64,000 bases of DNA from Gymnorhina tibicen (lineage: Eukaryota; Chordata; Aves; Passeriformes; Artamidae). The stretch lies in the NCBI GenBank assembly GCA_013399875.1, contig VXAZ01005475.1:1940912-2004911 (forward strand), in the 5' to 3' direction. The notes below the pieces were generated by a model, which saw nothing but the letters and a program-made list of their open reading frames with translations, ran no database searches and was not told the DNA's origin. Below, piece by piece: positions 39,801 to 53,200 of this stretch (position 1 is the stretch's first letter; each line of letters opens with the position of its first letter). A program made the translations under genes and the position numbers.

Positions 39801-40563
39801 GTTAAAGACTAGAAAATTGTACTCAACTCAAGTGAATCAAAGAAAGGATGTTCAGAGAAATGGTCCAAAAAATCCTCACAGCTGTCTCTTCTGTTTGGCA
39901 TGCCCTAATTGCTATGATTGTTTTTTATGCAGTGCTTTGATGATTAGGGGAATCTTTTCTAAACAGAATACACATTGAGGCTGATACTGCAAAGTTATCT
40001 GAAACTGTTTGTATGAAAATGGCTGCAACACAAATGCCACAGTGACTGCATTCACTTGCTTGATCAGGCAGCCTTTACTTTCTCATTGAAAGAGAGCTTT
40101 TTTTTCCAAACTCCACAGGAGGGTAGAAGCAGAGAAGGAAGAAGACTAATCCAGATTCTTCTATCTTATTTGTCCTGTGTCTGAGTGTCATTGTGCTTAC
40201 AACTAGCATGTCCTTCCCGAATATTTTGCTTGCAAGGCTCAAACTAATAAAAAGGATTTTAAGGAGGGGTGAGCAGGGAGGGAGACGGGGACCCTGAGGA
40301 GAGAGGATGGGATTACAGCTATAGAGGATAGGGTTGTACATCTCAGCACTCAACACAAAAGGCTGACTCACAATCTCTGCCATGGCAGGGTTCACAGACA
40401 CAGTCCAGCAAGTTTTCTGTGTGCACTGACTCCATGTGCATTGAGGTTCCCTCGCTTTCTGTATTACTACTTAGAGACCTTATGGCCTTAATCCCGGAAA
40501 ATGCAGTGTAGATATTTGAAAAGGAAATTACAACTTGACTCTTATCTGATTGTGTACAAGAAC
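36877..40563 (+). other. NAV3 intron 1, segment between CR1 copies
   Basis: About 3.7 kb of intron without recognisable exon or transposon. A small direct repeat, 'cacatatgggtgtacacatgggtgta', lies near 37693-37718. Confidence 0.65.
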
Positions 40564-41342
40564 TGAAATTCAACAAAGGCAAACGCAGGGTCCTGCACCT
40601 GGGGAAGAATAACCCCAGGCACACCAGCAAAGGCTGAGGGCTGACCTGGTGGAAAGCAGCTCTGCAGAGAAGGACCTGGGGTCCTGGTGCACGACAAGCT
40701 GCCCATGAGCCAGCAGTGCCCTTGTGGACAAGAAGGCCATTGGTGTCCTGGGGTGCATTAGGAAGAGCCTTGCCAGCAGGTGAAGGGACGTGATCCTGCC
40801 CCTCTACTCAGCCTTAGTGAGGCCACATCTGGAGTGCTGTGTCCAGTTCTGGGCTCCTCAGGATAAGAGAGACACGGAGTTCCTGGAGCAGGTCCAGTGA
40901 AAGGCAGCAAAAGATGATGAAGGGACCGGAGCATCTCTCTCATGTGGAAAGGCTGGGACAGCTGGGCCTGTTCAGCCTCCAGAAGACATGACTGAGAGGG
41001 GACCTCATCAATGTATACAAGTGTCTGAAGGGAGGGTGTCAAGAGGATTGAGCCAGGCTCTTCTCAGTGGTGCCCAGCAGTAGAACAAGAGGCAGTGAGC
41101 AGAAACTGAGGCACAGGAAGTTCTGCCTGAATACAAGGAAGAACTTCTTTACTTTGCAGGTGACCAAGCACTGGAACAGATTGCCCAGGGAGACTGTGGA
41201 GTCTCCCTCACTGGAGGTATTCAAGAATGATGTGCATGCAATCCTGTGCCATGTGCTCTAGGGTAACCCTGCTTGAGCAGGGAGGTTGGACCAGATGACC
41301 CACTGTGGTCCCTTCCAACCCGACCCATTCTGTGATTCTGTG
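40564..41342 (+). mobile_element. CR1 LINE 3' portion, best preserved copy
   Basis: About 780 bases cover the end of the CR1 reverse-transcriptase ORF and the 3' UTR. The start 'gaaattcaacaaaggcaaac' plus 'gggtcctgcacctgggg' matches the CR1 motif translating as FNK..(R/K)VLHLG. Further on come EKDLGVLV-like (about 40668), [17 protein letters not shown] (about 40798-40845) and, in the frame around 41160-41230, HWNRLPRETVESPSLEVF, the conserved end of CR1 ORF2. In-frame stops and frameshifts make it inactive. The element ends in two perfect ATTCTGTG octamers (41327-41342), the CR1 hallmark. It is 5'-truncated, as most CR1 copies are, and lies in NAV3 intron 1 in gene orientation. Confidence 0.97.
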
Positions 41343-42572
41343 AGGAGTAAATCTACCCATTTATTGGAGTGTTTTACACTTCTATAGCTGACCTAATTAG
41401 AGTCACAATCTAACTAAACAATGAGGTAAATACCTTTTGTTGATTCTGCTCCTCCTCTCTTTCTTAAAAAAAACCTCTTATCTAAGGTTGTCTCAGAAAC
41501 ATACTGTGAATCATCTTTCAAAATTTACCACTAAAAGAAAGAAAAAACAATTTTTTCATTCGATGGTGTTTATATGAAATGATGAAAACCTTGTAAATTT
41601 TTGCCAAGTTAAGGACAGGTGCTATAATATGCAGAGTAATGAAAATGGTCTACAAATAATGCTGCACCCAGCTGCTCTAGTCTTTGTAGGTGGATGTCCT
41701 TTCTGTTCCTCATTTGCCTTTGCACAAAGGACCCAGATTGTAGTGCCATCCTTACTGCTCTGGAAAAAATTAGATGAGGTGGTTCCTGAAGCACCTCAGT
41801 GAGCTCTTGGTTTGATTGGAGAGGATAACTTGGGAATAGCACCAGATGAGTCATCCTCCATCCCTGCCTTCAGGGACTGAATATTTCACTTACCCAACAC
41901 TTTCAGTTCTTGTTAGGCTGTTCCTGCTGAGTAGAGCTGTGGGAAGCGTTGCCAGCATGGGCTTCTCTGTAGGAAGCTCTGATTCTGGAGGACTATGGAT
42001 GATGTCAGTTACAGCAGATTTCCTTTCCTGAAGCTAGTGAAAATTTCTCCAGCAGTATAATCTGTATCTGTGGGATCCTTAATATAAGGGAAGGTGGCTG
42101 ACTGTAGTGTTTGAAGTCTGAGTCGTACCTGACTGGTATGTAAGAAATCACTGGTGCTCCTCTGGATACTACAGTAGCAGCATCAGTGGTACGCTGCTTC
42201 CAAAACAGGATATGGTTTCATGTGCATTTTTAAAATACAGTTTGCATCTATGGACTTACCTAATGGTAGTTAAGCCCATAATAGTTTGAGTCTCTATAGA
42301 GCTCTTGAACTACGTATGATGCTTATAAAAGTAGTTAGCACCTTTTCTGCATTATTCATTCTTATTATTTCAAGTTGTCATAGTTCCTCTAATACTGGTA
42401 CATTTTTATATACAGTGTTGCCCGTGAAAACAGTAGGGATGTCTGTTTTTTTAGTATTTGGCCCTTTTGGTAATCACTTGCTCAGAGCTAAAGTCTAACC
42501 AAGGGTGAGCTCACACTATAGTCATCATTGAGAGCCTTTTTCTTTTTCTCCTAGCTTCCTGTTTCCATTTGT

Positions 42573-42625
42573 AAGAGGAAAAAAAAAAAGAAAAAAGAAA
42601 AAAGATTTAAGATCTTTAAAATCTT
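42573..42625. repeat. Purine tract joined to an imperfect palindrome
   Basis: A run of A and G only (42573-42605, with repeated AAAAAAG units) flows into AAGATTTAAGATC/TTTAAAATCTT (42602-42625). The latter is a near palindrome around AGATCT with two extra bases in the right arm. Confidence 0.75.
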
Positions 42626-45220
42626 TGAGAATTCTCACTTCCCTTCAGATTTTATTCAAAGCAATCAACACGCTCCATTGTTAGGTATGGACATGAATGG
42701 AATAAAATACTACAATAATCTGATTTGCATTAGGAAATAAATTTATAATCTAGTGTCAGAGTAGTGTACATGCAAGGAGAAAAAACTCCACTATTTTCCC
42801 TCTCCCTTATCATAGGCTATCTTGTCTGTATACAATATCCACTATATATATGGAGATGTGTATGTATTTGTACAGTGTAGTCCATACAGTCTCTCCAGCT
42901 TCTAAAGTTCAGATTTTTTTCTATCTTCCTCTCAGCTGCATTGCAATTTATTAAATTTCTAGACATTTGTTTCCAAGTCTTTGTGCATTTTCTTATTTAT
43001 ATGCTTGTCATTGAGTGATTTTCATTTTTGGTGTGAATCTTGACGATCATAGACTTTGTTGAGATAAGACTCACACTTTAAATATAGCTACAATTCATTA
43101 AAGTTAAAAAGGTCTCTTTCTTGTGGAAAATTTGATATTTTCCAGAGTAATAAAAATAGAAAACTCTTATATGCAAGGTTTATATTATTAACCTAAAAGT
43201 CTCATTCTTTGTTAAATTCGTCCTATTCAACAGAAATACCTTTATCAGTATGAAACCCAACAGATCAAGTGAGACACAAAAAAAAAAAGAAATGCAAAAC
43301 TATATGGTTTCTCTTTGTTATTATCAGGATAAACCTTAAATACCAATTAGGCATTTTATTTTTGGGTTTTCAAACCCAGATATATATTTTAGCGTATTCA
43401 TTATTTTGTCTATACATGGTAAAACTGTATGTAATACCAACATGAACAATGCTGAGTCAAATAGGCAAACTCCAGTTTGTAGGGGCAACTATTCAATTTT
43501 GAACCTAGAAATACAAGCTTCAGTTTAGTTGTACAGTTACCGTGTTTGAATACAGCAGCATTATGCAAGAAGACAAAAAACCAAAACAACATTGACTGTT
43601 TGTCATACTTTATAGCAGTTCAGTTGGAGAGGAAGAACGGAATTTAACGGTCAAAATATTAGAAGCAGCTGTGGATACCTTAAGCAGGTTTAAAATTTTA
43701 AGTGCATATGACTTTAAAAGGGAACAGGGTGTAGCATTGGCATTGGCTCATACAATTTTTGAATGGCAAGGAACATAATATTTCAGTAAGTCTCAGTCAA
43801 ACTGTTCTAATTAGCCTACAAAAGAAAAAAGATCTTATGAACTGAAAACATCTTGCACTGAATGGGTAAACTTGATCAGTTTAGTCTGAATTATTTGGCT
43901 TCAGTCTACATGTCTCATTTGATGTTTTTTGGCCTTTGTACAACTGCAGAAGAGTCATGTAGGAGAAAGGGGCTGGAAGCACTATAGACTGTTCTTTTCG
44001 GAGACATTTGTCCCTCAAATTTGTGTACTTGAGCCAGAAAGTTCAGGGTAACACTATGAAAAATAGTGCTTCTTGAAGCATAGCCATATTTATCTGGCAT
44101 TAATTCATATACAATGGATACAGCACTGGCACAATTACAAAAAAGGAACTGATTACAAAACTGTATGGAGGGGTGGTTTTAATAGGGTCACAGTTTGTTA
44201 AAATCATAGCAAACAGAAAACTCTTTAGAAATTTTATCTTGTTTCTCCTCCTTCCAACCTTTTTCCTATATATATTAGCCTATCACTATCTACTGTTTTT
44301 TTAGTTTTAAATCCAAAGAGAAAAAAAAGATAGAATCTTTAAATGTTTCATCTTTATAAGGCTCTTCAGCCATCAAAAAATCATAAGTTCACTCTAGCAC
44401 ACTGTTTTCATTTATGTCAGAGTGATGAAGGCAAATTCTGGAAGATTAAAATTAATAATATATGAAATGCTATCAGTTGTCCTTCCTCAGAATCCATACC
44501 TCAGAAAGCATTTGCTGCATATGTAAAATCCGGAGATACTCTGAATATTACCTAGTAGATCCAGCTTTTCTAGCGTTTTAGGGCTTATTTTAAATTACTG
44601 GTGAACGGAGGCCAAAAGTCAAATGTATATACACATACATAAATGTACTTTTGAGTTACAAAGGACTTTGGATGTCTGCAAGTGCACAGACGCTCCTTGA
44701 CTTGAACTCTTCTGACGTTAGCCACCTGTTGCATAAGCTATAGGACTAATAAAATAGAGTTGCAGAAGTATTCTATTCTTTTTACTTTCAAGACAGCAAA
44801 GCATTGCGGCCAATTTTTGCAAACTGAGTGGGAAACAGACAGGAGGCAATAAGAAAAACCCTCTAGAGATATGAAGTGTTTTTCCTCATGGTTGTTTATG
44901 GTACTGTCAAAAGGTATAGTTGTGCTCTACAGAAAGGAGTAAAACTATGTTACTCGAAGCCATCAGAAAAATTGCTGTTTGGATTTGGTCCAAAAATCTA
45001 TTGCTAATTACAGGTAGATCAGTTTTCATCAAATTCTCAAAGGAGAACCTGTGTCTGAAATTATTTTTAAGTAAATCTCCAAATCATAATATAATTCACT
45101 CTTAATTCCAAAATATATTTATATGAACGGAAGATTTTAATTTTTTTTCTTTTCTTCTTTTCTAGTCTTTCTGGTGTTTTCTCTGTAGAGATTTGGTATT
45201 CTTGCAGGTTTTTTAAACTT

Positions 45221-45250
45221 GGCTTTCTGTAACTCGGCTTTCTGTAACTC
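45221..45250. repeat. 15-bp perfect tandem duplication
   Basis: The unit GGCTTTCTGTAACTC occurs twice head to tail. Because 15 is a multiple of three, it also repeats in the open frame crossing it on the minus strand (SYRKP twice), which is not a recognised gene. Confidence 0.93.
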
Positions 45251-45956
45251 ATAAGGGGCTTTTCCAGATGTTGGATGCTCATTAAAATGAATTCTGTTCT
45301 AGTTCAAAAGTCTTTGGAGAAGGACTGAGTAAGGCAACAGTCCATTGATTCTCTCGTATTAGACTCAGTGTTGGGTTCATTTCACGGACTTAAGTTCAGC
45401 AAGTAAAAATGTGCAGCTGTTAGTTCATTTCTCAACAGTGTTTCTGGCCAGAGAAGACTTTTATGTACTATTGCAATGACTTATAGGGTTTTTTGTGGTA
45501 AAGGATGCTCTTTGCTTCCTTTGATCATTGTTGTGTGAATCTGATGCACCAATGATGAATTGCTTTTAAATACACACTGACAAAATTAAGTTTTCTGTCA
45601 TTGGTGAAAGAAGCTAGAAACAACAACATGACTTTGCTGAGTCTGCTGAGTAATTTCAGCATGTTTAGATTGGCTTGTTTTTATGTTTGGGAGAAGAAAA
45701 AAGAGAACAAGAGTCAACTTTAAAATTCATTTTAAGAGCAGTGTAATCCCACATAAAGTAAGAACACATTACAATGAAAGGAAGTAAATTCAAGAACACA
45801 GAGGCTATATCCTGCTTCCTTAGCTTTTTATACTGGCACATAGCAACTTAAAAGACTGTACTAGAGAAGTCGATAGGGGAAATATCTTTTCTGTTTTCCT
45901 GGGGAAAACAATTATTTTTCAGATTTGATTGCTAACTGCAGCCTTATTCTATACCT

Positions 45957-45983
45957 AACACACGTGAGTTGCTCAGGTGTGTT
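45957..45983. repeat. Hairpin with 12-bp arms (one mismatch)
   Basis: AACACACGTGAG, loop TTG, then CTCAGGTGTGTT. The left arm holds CACGTG, an E-box core, while the single mismatch changes the right arm to CAGGTG, another E-box variant. Confidence 0.85.
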
Positions 45984-48900
45984 ATTTATGGGTTAGTCAA
46001 TTGCTTATCCCAGTAAACTGCTTTATTTTTAACTTAAACATTTGTCCATCTTTTGAAACAAATTGATTCTTATTATCGTAGTGAGATTGTGATAATGCCA
46101 AAGGAATTGTCCCTTTTAAAACACTGAATGTTAAACAAGTTTCTAGAGTGTAGAGAATACTATGAGATATTTATAATTAATACTCAGATAGTTTTAATGC
46201 TTGTTTTAAGTATTCCCCGTGCAAAAATTACAGATTGTTGATTGGCATGTGAAGTTTGTTTTAATCTCACTGTTTCATTACCATCAAAAGAAAAATCCTG
46301 TTCATGTTAGGGCTGTTTCCATCAAATGGTAATGAAAGGTTTCCTTTCTTGTCAATAACTGATTTTAACCACGACTGCTCATGTCTTTATTCACTTTACT
46401 AACAGATCCATTATTGTAACCATTGTAAACTGGATAGTGTAATATTCAGCATATCTGATTTGTTAATTCTTTTAGTATGCTAAACCGTACTGCATTAGAT
46501 ATGCTTTATTTCTGGCCTGCTTTCGCTGAATTGAGAAGCTTTGGGTTTTCTTATTGGGGAAAAATACAAATTCACTTGATGTAAAATATGCAAGATGCTT
46601 CTGGCTGGCTGACTGCAGGCAGCATTTGAGGACTGTTAAAGGCCTATATGGCAGAAAGATAGTTGGAATGTGTACAGAAGGAAAAGAAATTATTGATCTG
46701 ACAACATTTATGCATAAAATAATATACAAAGAAAATATGGGAAAGGAACCTAACATTAAGAAATTTATCTTTCAGACTGAAAATGTGGTTTGAAAATAGC
46801 TTTCCTATAGCTTACCCCATGTTCATGGTTTACTGGAAATGTTTTTTCATTACTCTGTGAAATCTGTGGCAGATTTTAAGGCACCCCTACAAATAAGGCC
46901 AGTATTCATTAGCCCTGAAAATGTCTAAACATTTATCTACATGAATAAATTACCATGCCAACTACCACTAATCCAAGGATTGGGATTTCTATTTCATTGC
47001 TATCCTGCGATCGTGTCACGTGCACGCTTTTCACTGTAACCTGAATGCAAGGAGTAAAAACCAGCAGATTACTTCACAGTAACTGGTTCTTGTTCCCAGC
47101 CTTAATTACAAATATTACTTTGGCTTTACCAGGGCACATGGGTGGACAGGAACCACTGTTGCTGTGTGTCACTAATATCAAAGGCGTTTTTGCAGCAGCT
47201 TCAGGGGGGCCCAGATTAAAGCAGTTGTGAGATGAGGCAAAATTCACACCAAACCTGACATCACTTTGGGCTGAGTATTTTATCTGTGAGTACATCTGGG
47301 ATCCATGCATGTCCGAGGACAGAATACAGTCCTTTAACTCTTTGCCAGAAGTTAAGGATTTGAAAGTCCCATTGGCCTCATGGTTGTTATTCATTCTAAT
47401 GAAACTATCCTAGCACTTAGAGAATTTATTTATAACATATATTAGGAGCTTTCTTTTTTCTTCAGAAGATTGCACATGTGCACAACAGCAGTCTTATGGT
47501 GGTTGGCAGGTATCCTTGCCTCACTCAAGCATCAAACTGTTGAGTTTTCTTCCTGAAATTCCTGCACAGGAGAAGATTATACTCATGGTTGCCATCTGGT
47601 TGGCCATGTTCTTTTGTTTTTAAATGGCAGGGAAATCTGTATCAACTGCATAAGGAAAGCTTTTGAAACCTGATTTGACTGCACTGATTGTTGTGTGTAG
47701 GTCTGTGTTTCCAATCATCACATTTTCTTAAAAAAGTTTAGTATTTGCATTTGAAAACCTGTAACATCTTAACATACATATTATAGATCTACTCATTAGA
47801 TGTAATTTCCTTGCAGCCTAATTTTCTTGGAAAACTTTCTTCCCTGCTTTGGGCAAGGAATTATTTTCTGATAAATATTAGGATAAAATTTTCATATTGT
47901 TCCTATCCACTTCTTGCACTGGGTCTTTTGGTGAAACCTGTGTTTTTCTGCACTTCAGCAGGGTCTAATACTGAAATTTTTGTTCCTTGGGTGTTTCTTG
48001 TCAACAGCAAGGGCAGGATCCTTTAATTAGCACACTACTTTCATTGGCCACATGTATTCTTTATGACATCTATTATTCTTCAGTAAATACTATTGAATTA
48101 CACAATTTCTTCTTAAAAGTATCTTGCTGTGATTTCAGATCTCAGATTGACTTAAACTTACCAAAATGACATTTTCACTTCCCTTCCTGTCAATATAGAG
48201 CATCCACATCAAGGATAGGATATGATTCAAGTTACTGCTGAGCCACAGATTGTACATTTCCATGATTCTCTACTTTCAGTCTCATGGAGAGAGTGTGGGA
48301 ACATACCTTTGCCTGCATGATCTCTGTGTGTACATCAGGATGCCAGGAAATGCAGGTCTCTGTAAAAACTGAGCAGCTCTATAAGGTCTTGGTGTACATG
48401 ATCAAGGTACTGCAACTCCTGTAAACTTCATAATTCTGCCTAAAAGACTTTGGAGCTAAGTCTTTTCCCATTCCTCAGCCAAAGAGGAATTTATTCCTAA
48501 CAATTTCTGCATGCCTTCCTCTTGAACAGAAGGAAAACTGCATATTTCACAGAGATTGCCATTGCAGAAAATTAGAAGGGCTGATGGTCCTTGATGTCTA
48601 TAGTAGCCTTGGGATGGAGTAGTAATTCGGATTCTCATTACTTCATGCCATGTTAAAAGATGGTGCACCTCACCTCACTGCAGATGGGAAGATGGATGAT
48701 CTTAGCAGGCATCAGCCCTTTCAGAGTTCCTGTGTGCTTATGACATGATTCTCTCCTCTCTACCACCCACTCACATCTGTTCAAAAATTTGGTATGATTT
48801 CATATACCAGCACAACTTCAGAGACAGTGCAGAGCTTCCCTTCATGATATCTTGTGAGCTAGAAGGAGTTGCTTTGGCACCTCTTATACTTGCTCCCCAT

Positions 48901-50214
48901 TCAACAGCAAATAAAAGAGGCCTCAATAAAGGTGTTGTCTGTTTATCTGTTTTTGTCTGTCCCCTACTGAAGCCCTCTGAGGAAGCTGGTATTGACCTTG
49001 GAGTTGAAGCCAGTTGTCTGGGTCACTAATCCTAATTTAGACTTTGTAAAGCAGAATTTCTGAATGGCAGCATGAGGCATCATTATTGTATGTATTGTAA
49101 ACAGCATGGTGATGAGGTCTAAAACGAGAAAGATGGTGTGCTTTGGGTTGAGTCTAGGTGTCTCTCTTAATGTTAAGTATTTCCTCCTAGATAAATAAAG
49201 TAGTGTTTCATTTTCATCCAGTTTTGTTTTACTTTCTTTTCCTTTACATGGGAAAGGATATTATGCTGACAGTTGCAAAAACCCACTGAAAACACTCAGT
49301 GTTGTAATTTAGCCAAATTATAATCCATTAAAAGTGCGGCAGAAATGAAACACAGATTAGATATTAAATGCACAAAACATGATTATTGATTCTTAAATTT
49401 AAGTTCCTGTATTTCAGTTTTCTTTTTTGCCACAAATGATAACTGAATTATGAACAGTCCTACTCTTGAATGGTCTTCATTCTCCTCATAAGTGGTCAGA
49501 TAAAAAAGACGGAGTAATAGACACCACCTGGTTATATCTTCCATTAATGTCTATCATTACAGAATTTGTTCAAATGTAACATCTGGGGAATGTATGGGTT
49601 TGACCATTTTGATCAACCAGCATTTTCTGGGAAATATGTACCGCTTCTGTCATGCTGCTGTAGATACAGAAAGAGGATGCTTGTAAATGGCCTCATCTGT
49701 TCATTTAAGAACACTGCTGATAGTTATAGGGGTTTATGTAGCAACTCACTCATGCATGATATTATTTTTAAAACTGAGAGGCCTGTTTGATTTTAACAGG
49801 GCTCTGCTGATACCCAAGAAATTTTATCGAGCAGTTTCCCAAACCGGTTTTTATCTCCTCATGTGTTTTATACAAGTCTAAGTGAAATTAATGTCAGGTT
49901 CTCATAAGCACAAATGCAAATCAGAAAGGCAAGTACTGAAGGTTAAAACATTTTCTGAAGAGCTACCCTTGAAAATATGTTCCTATTTTTATAGATTTTT
50001 ATAGTGCCTGAGAAAGTTACCTAATACTAAGCAAAATGGTTTTATAAATGTAAGTTTAGGAAATTCCCTGGAAATTACTGAAACAGTGTTGCTAATTTTG
50101 CTTTTAACTACCAGATCCTACTGGATGTATAGTGTGTAGTCAAAGTTATCAAGAAAGAGCAAAATGGTTTTATTTCTAAAATATAAATGGTGCTGTTTTC
50201 AGTAACATTTATTT

Positions 50215-50230
50215 CCAACGTACACGTTGG
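50215..50230. repeat. Perfect short palindrome CCAACGT-AC-ACGTTGG
   Basis: Seven-base arms with a two-base spacer, containing two CpG dinucleotides in a region that is otherwise poor in CpG. Short palindromes occur by chance, so significance is uncertain. Confidence 0.75.
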
Positions 50231-53200
50231 CCAAATAGTTTCATAATCAGCCTGTGAACTAAACATCTCACAAAGGCTACCTATCATCCAGACACTACTT
50301 TGAGTATTTCCTGAAGTCATGTGCAATGCATAAGGCATTGCACAAGGCTTTTCCACCTGCATTTTCTGGATAATGATTAGCCTCCAGTACTGCTTTTGCA
50401 AACACTCAACACCTTTGACTCCTCTTACATTCAGTCTTGAGCTTGCACAAGTATCTGAGTAGTCATGCAGATAAATAGATCAGAATTCATAGATTTTTAC
50501 CAGAACTTAAATAAAAAGTATGACTTAATCTGGATCTGTTTTCTAGTACTGTTCACAGACTCTTGGAATAGGAGATGAAGGGAGGACTAAGCGGTGGGTG
50601 TAGGAAATGGATGGGGCTTTTGAAGCAGCTGTCAGTTTATATCGATTTAAAACATTCCTTAGGCTAAGACTCAATAGCCTCAGATTAAAATGAAAGCACC
50701 TAAGATAAACAGGGGAGGCTTTTAAAATTCTGTATTTATGTCTTTGATGGATAGGGAACTACTATTTGAAAGTACTGTGGGTAGACTTAAAATCATTCTA
50801 GTGTTATTTCCTAAATTTATCTAGAATGATTGGAAGATCATCTACTAATCAGACAATCTGAACCTGAATATTCTTGGTTTGAAAATTAAGCATTAGATTT
50901 ATACAAAATAAAGCCATGGAACCAGGAAGTTTTATGTAAGAAATAAATAAGGAATTCTACAGATGATACAGTATACTGAGCTTTTTATAAAATGACTGCC
51001 AGATGAAATTACAGCTCTAAAGTGTCTGGAGTTAATTTTATCTGTGCTAATTTATGTATCAACAGAACTACATGACCAAAACCACCTTTGTATGATTTTT
51101 CCTGGGATGGCATATGTATTTCTATAAGAAAATTTCCTTCTCTTTATTTTTTCCTATTACAAAAAACTGTAGTTGAACCTGTGCTAGGTCTCAGGAGTTA
51201 AGAATAAATTTTCCTGCAGACCTGACATATTTAAACGTGTTCATAAAGTTTTGTACATTTATGTAGTTTTGTAGGAAGCTCTGTAAAGAAAGAAGGAATG
51301 TTAAGTCCTGCTTTAAATAAGAAACATAATGATGCTTCAAAGGAAAAACACAGATAATTGGAAGGAAGGAAACATTTAGTTGAATGAAAATTTCTTTTAT
51401 ATTTGTGTCAACAATGAAAAACAGGTATATATGTACATGTGTTTAAGAAACATACAGTGAGTTATTTCTGATCATTAAGAGCAAGTCAGCTATTTCCTTG
51501 GCTAATCAAATTTATCTCTCTTTTTTATTATTCTTTTTATGAGAGTTATTAAGCAGATTTATGAAACAAGTAATGTTTTTGAAATTTTATTGCTAAATCA
51601 AGATGAGATCTTTCCAAAGACAATATAATTATTATTGTTAATATTATATTTTAGTATCATCTGACCAGCGATCAGCTTGTTTTCTTCTGCTCTACCCTGG
51701 GTTTCTCTTTTTATTGTGCCTATGAAGATTTTTTCAAGAAACTCTCACTTCCTTCAGTTTGTCTTTCACTTCATACCTCTTTCCCCCCTTAAGATCCTCT
51801 GTTGCTTCTGAAATATTCTCTGGCTACATTCTTTATCACATCTCCTCCATAGTGTACATTCCTTTTGTTTTCTCTTTTCACACCTTTCTCCTTCCCCTTC
51901 AAGGTGTGCCTGAGTGTGGAAGAAAAATGGAAGGGTGCTGATGGGGTGTTTGAGGAGAAAAGGGTATCTCTGATTCTGTGAGAGCTTTTTTATTTCCCTA
52001 GCATATCATTCATGTGAGGAGAATTATACCATCTTGGAAGTAATTTTAGAAATACAAGAGAAAGAACGATTGCTGTGAACTTTGGCTTTTTCTGATTTTT
52101 CCTCTTTGAGTTTATTTGGAGGGTGGACTTGTCAGTTGGCATGTACTACCTTTTTGTTCAGCTAGTTGAAACTTTCTTTTCCACTCTCCATCACAGGCAG
52201 TAACTGCATGACAAATACGTTATGCAACAAAACATTTTTTCACTTAAACATGCAACTCTTATGAGCATAAAAGAGTTTTGAACCACCAAATAATAATTAT
52301 GGTCTATGATGTTTATAAAAATATAAAGAATATGCACTGTGAAGAGGAAGTATCATTAAATTATGTATCAACATCATTTTGAATTCATATGTGTGTTTAG
52401 ACTGTGGTAAAAATAATGCAAAAGCCGTGTGAGGTTTGGGCACAGAATGTAGTTACTTTATTTTGTTACAGCTGTGATTAGACATTATGGACAGGAGATA
52501 AGAAAAGGCTTGAAAAGGAGCAGAATAAATTAGAGAGCCTGTCAAATGCAGAAGTCTTTTTCCAGGAGGTGAAAAATACACTATGGAAGGGGAATTAATC
52601 CCATTCAGTGGCCAGACAAATAGAGGCATTGGAAAAAGAAGACATCTGTTGGTGAAGGAGAACATAGATTGGCAAGAGATGAAGTGGGATGACTGAAGGA
52701 AAACTTTTTTAACATCTCAGAGGAACATATTTCAAATGATATTTTGGAATGGAACAGACTGAGGATTGCAATGCATTTTGATCTGAATATAGAAAGATGA
52801 TGCCAAATTAGGAAAAAAATAACATTTTGTGGTGGAATTAAATACTAAGGAATGAATATATTCTAGATGAACAGTGGAAAAGAGTATATAGTTTTTTTCA
52901 AAGGTAGGCATATAGTTGTGAAAGTGAAAACTGAACAAGATTCTGGTTGTAAAGTAAAGATCCATGCTCTGAGCCCCAGGTAGAAGCCATTTGAGGAATC
53001 TCCTTAATTAGAAGTGCTGACTAACAATGGTGAAATTTCTAGCTTCTGGGACAATTTTTGATACATTAAGCCAATAAGAGCTGATCCATCTTGATGTGAG
53101 GGAGGTGGAAACAAGGAGTGTGTTTACGACCTGTTTGAGATTATAATCTTGTAAATAGAGGACTTGATTTTAAGAGCAGTCTTGAAAATATTTTAGAGGT

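Noticed and set aside
40343..41224. Several minus-strand open frames of about 60-95 codons
   Set aside because: They are antisense to the CR1 copy at 40564-41342; its real coding remnant is on the plus strand.
47074..47394. 106-codon minus-strand frame as a gene
   Set aside because: No recognisable family or splice context. I kept the interval only as a candidate conserved non-coding block.
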